From Acidimicrobiia bacterium (GTDB taxonomy: Bacteria > Actinomycetota > Acidimicrobiia > Spongiisociales > UBA11373), in NCBI GenBank assembly GCA_029263095.1, contig JAJCYA010000017.1, positions 62,001 through 126,000 on the forward strand: a stretch of 64,000 nucleotides of DNA, read 5' to 3'. Made by a program: the position numbers and the translations under genes. The notes under the pieces were generated by a model. That model was not told the DNA's origin. It worked only from the letters and a program-made list of their open reading frames with translations, and ran no database searches. Below, one piece after another: positions 59,570-64,000 of the stretch (positions are counted from its first letter, which is position 1; every line of letters starts with the position of its first letter).

Positions 59570-61198
59570 ATGAGCAAGATCACGGCCGCGCAGTCATTGG
59601 TAAGGGTTCTACAAGCCGAGGGTGTCGACACGATCTTCACGCTGACCGGCGGCCACATCCTCCCGCTTATCGACGCCTGCGTCGTGGCGGGAATCAGGGT
59701 GGTGGACGTGCGTCACGAGCAGGCCGCCGCCCACGCTGCCGATGCCTACGCCCGGCTCACCGGGCGTCTCGGGGTGGCGGCGGTGACCGCCGGGCCCGGG
59801 GCAACTGGAGCGGTTTCGGGCATCGCTACCGCCTGGAACGCCTCGTCACCGATGCTGCTGTTGGTAGGGCGCCATCCTCGGTTCGAGGAATTGCGGGGAG
59901 GGTTGCAGGAGATGGACCATCCCCCTCTATTCGACTCCATTGCCAAGTGGACCTACACGGCCATGGATGCGGATCGTCTTGCCGATGTGGGTGTGGCCGC
60001 AGCTCGACATGCCTTCTCCGGCAGGGGGGGTCCGGTTGTGATCGACATTCCGTGGGACGTCCAGGCTCAGGAGATCGGAGAGACACCACTTTCGGATCTG
60101 TCGATGGTTCGGACCAATCGGGCCGCAGGAGCAGATCAGGTGACCCTCGACGAAGTGGCGGCGATGGTCGCCGCCGCCGAGAGGCCGGTGCTTTTCGGCG
60201 GTACGGGGCTGCGCTGGGCCCGGTCGGCCCCACTGGGAGATTTGGCCGAGGCGATCGGCAGTCCCGTGTTCCTAAACAGTCTGGCGAGGGGCTCGCTGCG
60301 GTGGGATCATCCGCTGCTCGGGAGTCGGGCCAGGTCGTTTGCGCTCGGCTCCGCCGATCTGGTGATCGCACTGGGTGTCGATTGGGATTTCCGTACCAAG
60401 TTCGGGGCGGTGGTGGATTCGCAGGCATCTGTGGTTCACGTCGATGCCGAGCCGACCCGGGTGGGCTGGAATCGGGGCGCCGACATCGGCCTGGCCGCCG
60501 ATCCCGGAATCTTTGTCTCTCAGCTGTTGGGCGAATTGGGAGGTAGTCGGGCTCAGGACTCGGACTGGGTGCGGATGGTGGCTCAGCAGGAGGCCACCAA
60601 GTTGGAAGCCGCCGATGCTGCGTCACGCAGTGACGAGTCTCCGGTTCATCCCGAGCGGTTTGCCCGCGAGGTAGCCGAGTTCTTCGGCCCCGAGTCCATT
60701 GTCGCCGCCGACGGCGGTGACATCGTTTCCACCACTGCCAAGTGGCTCCAGACGTCGGCGCCGGGACACCTTCTGGATCCAGGTCCCTTTGGGTGCCTCG
60801 GTGTGGGGGCACCGTTTGCCCTGGCGGCCAAGGCGCTTCACCCCGAGACGATGGTTGGGATCGTCTACGGCGACGGGGCCTTCGGATTCAACGGCATGGA
60901 GTACGACTCGCTGGTCCGTCACGATCTGCCGGTCATCGGGGTGATCGGCAACGACGGTGCCTGGAACAACATCCGGGTGCTGCATCGAGCCATGTTTCCC
61001 GAGCGGGTGGTAGCGGCAGATCTTGGCGTCCGCCCCTACCACGCCATGGTTGAAGGACTGGGCGGCTACGGCGAGTTCGTGGACGACCCTGCCGAGCTGC
61101 GGCCTGCCCTGGACCGCGCCGCCGAGAGCGGCCTGCCGGCGCTGGTAAACGTCCACATCGCCGAGCAGATGCGCATGAGCAGCGTCTACGGCTTCTGA
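59570..61198 (+). CDS. Thiamine diphosphate enzyme (acetolactate-synthase/2-hydroxyacyl-CoA-lyase type)
   Basis: A 542-residue TPP enzyme. Pyr domain: TAAQSLVRVLQAEGVDTIFTLTGGHILPLIDA and VDVRHEQAAAHAADAYARLTGRLGVAAVTAGPG with the catalytic Glu in RHEQAA. A FAD/CoA-like central domain follows, then the PP domain: VYGDGAFGFNGMEYDSLVRHDLPVIGVIGNDGAWNN is the GDG...N TPP-binding signature. GHLLDPGPFGCLGVGAPFALAAK resembles oxalyl-CoA decarboxylase and 2-hydroxyacyl-CoA lyase more than acetolactate synthase, and no small subunit gene (ilvN) is near. Divergent from the SQR-like gene. Confidence 0.87.
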   Translation: MSKITAAQSLVRVLQAEGVDTIFTLTGGHILPLIDACVVAGIRVVDVRHEQAAAHAADAYARLTGRLGVAAVTAGPGATGAVSGIATAWNASSPMLLLVGRHPRFEELRGGLQEMDHPPLFDSIAKWTYTAMDADRLADVGVAAARHAFSGRGGPVVIDIPWDVQAQEIGETPLSDLSMVRTNRAAGADQVTLDEVAAMVAAAERPVLFGGTGLRWARSAPLGDLAEAIGSPVFLNSLARGSLRWDHPLLGSRARSFALGSADLVIALGVDWDFRTKFGAVVDSQASVVHVDAEPTRVGWNRGADIGLAADPGIFVSQLLGELGGSRAQDSDWVRMVAQQEATKLEAADAASRSDESPVHPERFAREVAEFFGPESIVAADGGDIVSTTAKWLQTSAPGHLLDPGPFGCLGVGAPFALAAKALHPETMVGIVYGDGAFGFNGMEYDSLVRHDLPVIGVIGNDGAWNNIRVLHRAMFPERVVAADLGVRPYHAMVEGLGGYGEFVDDPAELRPALDRAAESGLPALVNVHIAEQMRMSSVYGF

Positions 61199-61776
61199 GC
61201 TGCTGCCAATCCGAGCGCGTGATCGAGGACCCTGGTCGCGGCCTCGGCGGGAGGTGTCTCCGTGATGTCGAGTGTGAGCTGACCGGCGTGTTTGGGGTCG
61301 TAGGGAGGTCCGGCGGCGGCGAGTCGGTGCGGCTCGTCCGGGTCGATCGACTTCATCAGCTCTCGACGTTCTGGTGAAACTATCCTCCGTGCGTTCTCCT
61401 CGGAACCGCACACGAGTCTCACCGGTACGAACACCGACTCACGCGTTTCGGCGACCTCCTCCAGGCGCCTAAACCACCCGGTGTCCGACACACCGTCCAG
61501 ATAGGCGGTGAAGATGATGTGCCAATCCTGAGGTGAGAGCTCCTCGATCGTGCGAAGGGTGGTTTGCCAGACTTCGCCGACCCGATCCCACACCTTCGGC
61601 GGAAGCGGGGTGACACCGTCCTGCGCGATCAGCCGGAACACCGCGTTGTTGATCGAATGGTTGTCGACGAGGCGAACGGTTTCCCCTTCAGAGGCCAGCA
61701 GGTCGACCAGGGCGCGGGCCACGGTCAGTTTTCCGGTTCCGGGAAGCCCGGTCAGTACAAAGAGGTTCGACTGCAC
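61186..61776 (-). CDS. P-loop kinase/AAA-like nucleotide-binding protein
   Basis: A 196-residue protein with LFVLTGLPGTGKLTVARALVDLLASEG as P-loop; Leu replaces the usual Ser/Thr right after the Lys, a variation seen in a P-loop kinase subgroup. VRLVDNHSINNAVFRLI and a mid Walker-B-like IIFTAYLDGV follow, and ITETPPAEAATRVLDHAL ends it. Similar proteins act as small-molecule or nucleoside kinases; the substrate is not known. It overlaps the convergent TPP gene by 13 bp. Confidence 0.78.
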   Translation of the reverse strand: MQSNLFVLTGLPGTGKLTVARALVDLLASEGETVRLVDNHSINNAVFRLIAQDGVTPLPPKVWDRVGEVWQTTLRTIEELSPQDWHIIFTAYLDGVSDTGWFRRLEEVAETRESVFVPVRLVCGSEENARRIVSPERRELMKSIDPDEPHRLAAAGPPYDPKHAGQLTLDITETPPAEAATRVLDHALGLAAAQKP

Positions 61777-61804
61777 AGCCGAACCTTATGCAGCGGCGCT
61801 GGCG

Positions 61805-62212
61805 CTAGCGAGGCTCCAGGATGACTACCGGGATCTGTCGCCCGACGGCGCTGGCCTCGTATTCGGCGAATTGGGGCCACTCCGACTTCTGCGTGGTCCA
61901 AATGGGATCGCGCTCCTCGTCACCGGCGACGCGAGCCGACACCGCAACCTTCTCAGTGCCAATCTCGATTGCCGTCTCGGGGTTGGCAAGAAGGTTGTGA
62001 TACCAGTCCGGGTTGTCGGGCGCGCCCGCCTTCGAGGCGAAGATGGCGTAGGTGCCGTCCAGGTGGCGATACATGAGTGGGCTGACCCGCTCGGTCCCGG
62101 TCTTGGCACCGGTGTGGTGTAGGAGGAGCAGCGGCGCCCCTTCAAACATGCCTCCGACGCGGCCCTCATTCCCTCTGAACTCTTCGATGATATTGGCGTT
62201 CCAGTCGCTCAC
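61805..62212 (-). CDS. Deazaflavin (F420)-dependent nitroreductase family protein
   Basis: A 135-residue split-barrel protein of the Ddn/DUF385 type. NIIEEFRGNEGRVGGMFEGAPLLLLHHTGAKTGTERVSPLMY, then ASKAGAPDNPDWYHNLLANPETAIEIG, are the family's signature blocks, and GGMF/PDNPxWYHNL contact F420. GTG at 62212 has a perfect AGGAGGG ribosome site. Members reduce nitro compounds, quinones or enones; a natural substrate is not deduced. Confidence 0.9.
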   Translation of the reverse strand: MSDWNANIIEEFRGNEGRVGGMFEGAPLLLLHHTGAKTGTERVSPLMYRHLDGTYAIFASKAGAPDNPDWYHNLLANPETAIEIGTEKVAVSARVAGDEERDPIWTTQKSEWPQFAEYEASAVGRQIPVVILEPR

Positions 62213-62281
62213 AGCGGTGTCCCTCCTGAATGTGTGCAAAGAGATCCAACCTCGGCCGAACTGCGATTGTTCCAAGAAAAC

Positions 62282-62351
62282 TGCCCGGTAGCTGCGTGCC
62301 CATCGCCGGTCGCCGGTCGCCGGTCGCTGGTCGCTGCTTGCCGGTAGCTGC
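62282..62351 (+). repeat. Heptanucleotide tandem repeat tract B
   Basis: Ten contiguous heptamers: TGCCCGG, TAGCTGC, GTGCCCA, TCGCCGG three times, TCGCTGG, TCGCTGC, TTGCCGG and TAGCTGC. The last eight, except none, fit TNGCYNN, the same consensus as tract A at 35664-35712. It fills the gap between two minus-strand genes. Confidence 0.9.
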
Positions 62352-62962
62352 TACACCCGTCCCCTCCGCTCCAAATATCCCTGCCACACCAGATACGCCG
62401 CCGCGCTTCGCATCGGGGCCCACTGCACGGCCGCGTCCCCCAATTCCGGTTCGGATGGCCGTTCGTCGGCCCGTATCAGTTCCTGATACCCGATTCGCAG
62501 TGCCAGGTCGCCTGCCGGGAACACGTCGCGACGTCCGAGGCAGAACAGGAGATAGCACTCGGCGGTCCACCGGCCGATCCCGCGAAGTGACGTGAGGGAC
62601 TCGACGATCTCAGGGTCGGGGAGGCTAGTGAGTCGATCGATCGAGAACCCATCCAGTTCGGCCTGCGCCAGGCCGCGGGCATACTCGGCCTTCATCCTTG
62701 TGAAGCCGCAACGGCGCATCGTGTCGTCATCGAGTTGGAGGAGCGACTCGGGTGCCACCGTCCCGACGGCCTGCTCCAGATTGGCGTACATGGCATCGGC
62801 TGCTTCGATCGAGACCTGCTGCCCGAGGATCAGGTGGATCAGCGGGCCGAAGCCTGCACCCCAGACCTCGATCGGCAGATCGGCAGGATCCATCCCGGCA
62901 AATCGCTCGTCTCGTGTCAGAAGTGCGACGGCGTCTGACCGGATCTGCTCGGCTCTGTTCAC
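62351..62962 (-). CDS. HhH-GPD DNA glycosylase, short AlkA-like
   Basis: A 203-residue DNA glycosylase. GPLIHLILGQQVSIEAADAMYANL opens the HhH-GPD fold; VESLTSLRGIGRWTAECYLLFC is the hairpin; VFPAGDLALRIG supplies the catalytic Asp as in AlkA (no adjacent Lys, so monofunctional). It lacks the N-terminal domain present in the other AlkA-like protein here, like short yeast Mag-type enzymes. GTG at 62962 overlaps the stop of the preceding lipoprotein gene (GTGA). The 3' end adjoins the heptamer tract. Confidence 0.9.
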   Translation of the reverse strand: MNRAEQIRSDAVALLTRDERFAGMDPADLPIEVWGAGFGPLIHLILGQQVSIEAADAMYANLEQAVGTVAPESLLQLDDDTMRRCGFTRMKAEYARGLAQAELDGFSIDRLTSLPDPEIVESLTSLRGIGRWTAECYLLFCLGRRDVFPAGDLALRIGYQELIRADERPSEPELGDAAVQWAPMRSAAAYLVWQGYLERRGRV

Positions 62963-63894
62963 TTGTCGTCTGGGTCTGGTGGGGGAGCGAACCAGATATC
63001 GGTGATCGCCTTGATTCGAGAGTTGGGGAGTGCGGAGAGAACCAACTCGTGTTGTTCATTCAGCAGCTCCCGGGTTGCGAGCCGCTCCTGTTCGAGGCTG
63101 TCGACGATGAAGCTGTAGATCAGAGCGTCAGACGAGTTGACGTCTGCCTCGTGTGCTGCCCACGCTGCAATCGCGGCAGGGAAGTAGTCGAGCAGTACCT
63201 GGTGGACGCGGACGTATGCGCTACCGGGATCGAGGACGCCGATCCGGGAGGCCGCTGAGTCGAGAACCAGTGCGGCGTCGGCCTGGAGTGTTGCCAGCAC
63301 TCGCCCTCTGATTACGTCCCCGAACGTATCGGGGACCCGGAATGCCGGTCGGAACGAGGCCACGAACCGCCGCAGCTCGAATCCGAGCGTCGCCTCGTAT
63401 CCTTCGAGGCCACCGGGATCGCATAGATCGCGTCCGATTGCCGGCGTCAGCGAGGCACATGAAGTGGTCGGCAATACGACGGCCAGAGCACCCGCAGCAA
63501 CCTCGATTACAACGGCAGCGATGGCGGTCGCTGCCGGATCCTCGGTGGCAATCGCCAGGTCGAGGCTTTCGCTTGCGGATAGCAATTCTGCGATGAAATC
63601 CGCATAGCGATCCAGCTCGGCCTCGGTTCCCGGAGGAGCTTCCACTCGCTGTGCCTTGTCGAGGAGAATCGCAAACGTGGTGGGGAGTTTGAGATCGAGC
63701 AGCCGTTCGTACAGCTGTGCTCGGTTGTCGTAGGGTTGGTCTAGTACCTCGAACAGCCCGGCGACGGCACTGTTGACCTCGGAACTGACATCCTCCAGTT
63801 CCTCGGCGAGCGACAGGACATGGGCCTCATTGGTTGCGGTGCACGCGCCTGTCACCACTGTGATGAGGGCGGCAAGGACGATCGCACGACGCAT
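62959..63894 (-). CDS. Lipoprotein, helical, function unknown
   Basis: A 311-residue lipoprotein. ATG at 63894 gives signal MRRAIVLAALITVVTGAC with lipobox VTGAC. The mature protein is almost wholly helical and Ala/Leu-rich, with charged amphipathic helices such as LSLAEELEDVSSEVNSAVAGLFEVL and a final LATRELLNEQHELVLSAL. Three mid-protein cysteines. No family recognised. It is co-translated with the glycosylase gene by a GTGA overlap, an odd pairing. Confidence 0.75.
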   Translation of the reverse strand: MRRAIVLAALITVVTGACTATNEAHVLSLAEELEDVSSEVNSAVAGLFEVLDQPYDNRAQLYERLLDLKLPTTFAILLDKAQRVEAPPGTEAELDRYADFIAELLSASESLDLAIATEDPAATAIAAVVIEVAAGALAVVLPTTSCASLTPAIGRDLCDPGGLEGYEATLGFELRRFVASFRPAFRVPDTFGDVIRGRVLATLQADAALVLDSAASRIGVLDPGSAYVRVHQVLLDYFPAAIAAWAAHEADVNSSDALIYSFIVDSLEQERLATRELLNEQHELVLSALPNSRIKAITDIWFAPPPDPDDK

Positions 63895-63960
63895 ATCGCC
63901 GAGGTTACGGGAAACGTAATAGCGGTCGGATGCTCCCACCGCCAATTCGATCTCTCGACG

Positions 63961-64000
63961 CTACGAGCACCCCATGCTGGCGCCGCAGTTGAGACAGCGA
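63961..64000 (-). CDS. nrdJ: C-terminal end of vitamin B12-dependent ribonucleotide reductase (partial)
   Basis: The last 12 codons before a stop at 63961-63963 read RCLNCGASMGCS. This Cys-rich ending, CxNCGxxxGCS, is the C-terminal zinc-ribbon tail of class II (NrdJ) ribonucleotide reductases in actinobacteria. The gene continues beyond the window edge, so the identification rests on 12 residues. Confidence 0.5.
   Translation of the reverse strand, partial: RCLNCGASMGCS

Noticed and set aside
62092-62350. CRISPR array at the heptamer tract
   Set aside because: Units are 7 bp with no spacers; it is a tandem repeat, not a CRISPR array.

Overview
The window is GC-rich, densely packed, mostly single-gene or short-operon chromosomal DNA from an actinobacterium. 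Several things point to Actinomycetota, most likely an uncultured member of the Acidimicrobiia or a neighbouring class. There is a bacterial proteasome activator ending in GQYL, two coenzyme F420-type oxidoreductase families, a wax ester synthase/diacylglycerol acyltransferase, many GTG starts, and tRNA genes that mostly do not encode CCA. The class-level placement is inference. No phage, transposase, CRISPR array or rRNA gene was seen.

Layout. 1-4450: tRNA Glu-Asp-Phe operon, a methyltransferase, two tandem paralogous membrane proteins, a lipoprotein, a sulfotransferase and tRNA-Lys, followed by about 500 bp of repeats that copy the 3' end of that tRNA. 5150-9710: a degenerate response regulator, a lipoprotein, a TetR regulator with an apparent shared operator in front of a small monooxygenase-like gene, and a fused AP-endonuclease-like/LigD-polymerase protein. 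9800-13380: a two-subunit ABC exporter with one degenerate ATP site. 13390-19600: mercaptopyruvate sulfurtransferase, a 5'-3' exonuclease, a carotenoid-dehydrogenase-like flavoprotein, a two-domain VOC protein and an F420 LLM oxidoreductase. 19660-22260: molybdate transporter modABC. 22500-28350: an AMIN-like protein and two ABC systems. 28380-35530: sulfotransferase-like/aminotransferase pair, MscS, LpqC-like esterase, SRAP protein, hydrolase/metallo-beta-lactamase pair and a calcium/cation antiporter. 35730-45950: AlkA-like glycosylase, WS/DGAT with an apparently inactive S41 protease homologue, a beta-propeller protein, a ceramidase-like protein, PolX, a NYN-LOTUS protein, dimethylargininase and Bpa. 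45990-55710: LytM-like lipoprotein, cyclophilin, a split STAS-like gene, a long acyl-CoA dehydrogenase, haloalkane dehalogenase, YczE-like, YbaK-like, an AI-2E family permease and a sensor kinase. 55790-64000: an ECF sigma factor coupled to an alkyltransferase with a C-terminal Ada zinc domain, a methyltransferase, an SQR-like flavoprotein, a TPP enzyme, a nitroreductase-like protein, a second HhH glycosylase, a lipoprotein and what looks like the last codons of nrdJ.

Themes. DNA damage handling is prominent: the LigD-Pol fusion, 5'-3' exonuclease, SRAP, two HhH glycosylases, PolX and alkyltransferase-Ada are all here, although dispersed. Short overlaps (ATGA or GTGA) mark coupled pairs: the ABC exporter, modBC, modAB, hydrolase-MBL, DGAT-S41, sigma-alkyltransferase and lipoprotein-glycosylase. 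The most unusual observations are the LigD-Pol fusion, the sigma/alkyltransferase-Ada pair and a heptanucleotide tandem repeat family (TNGCYNN) present at two intergenic loci about 27 kb apart.
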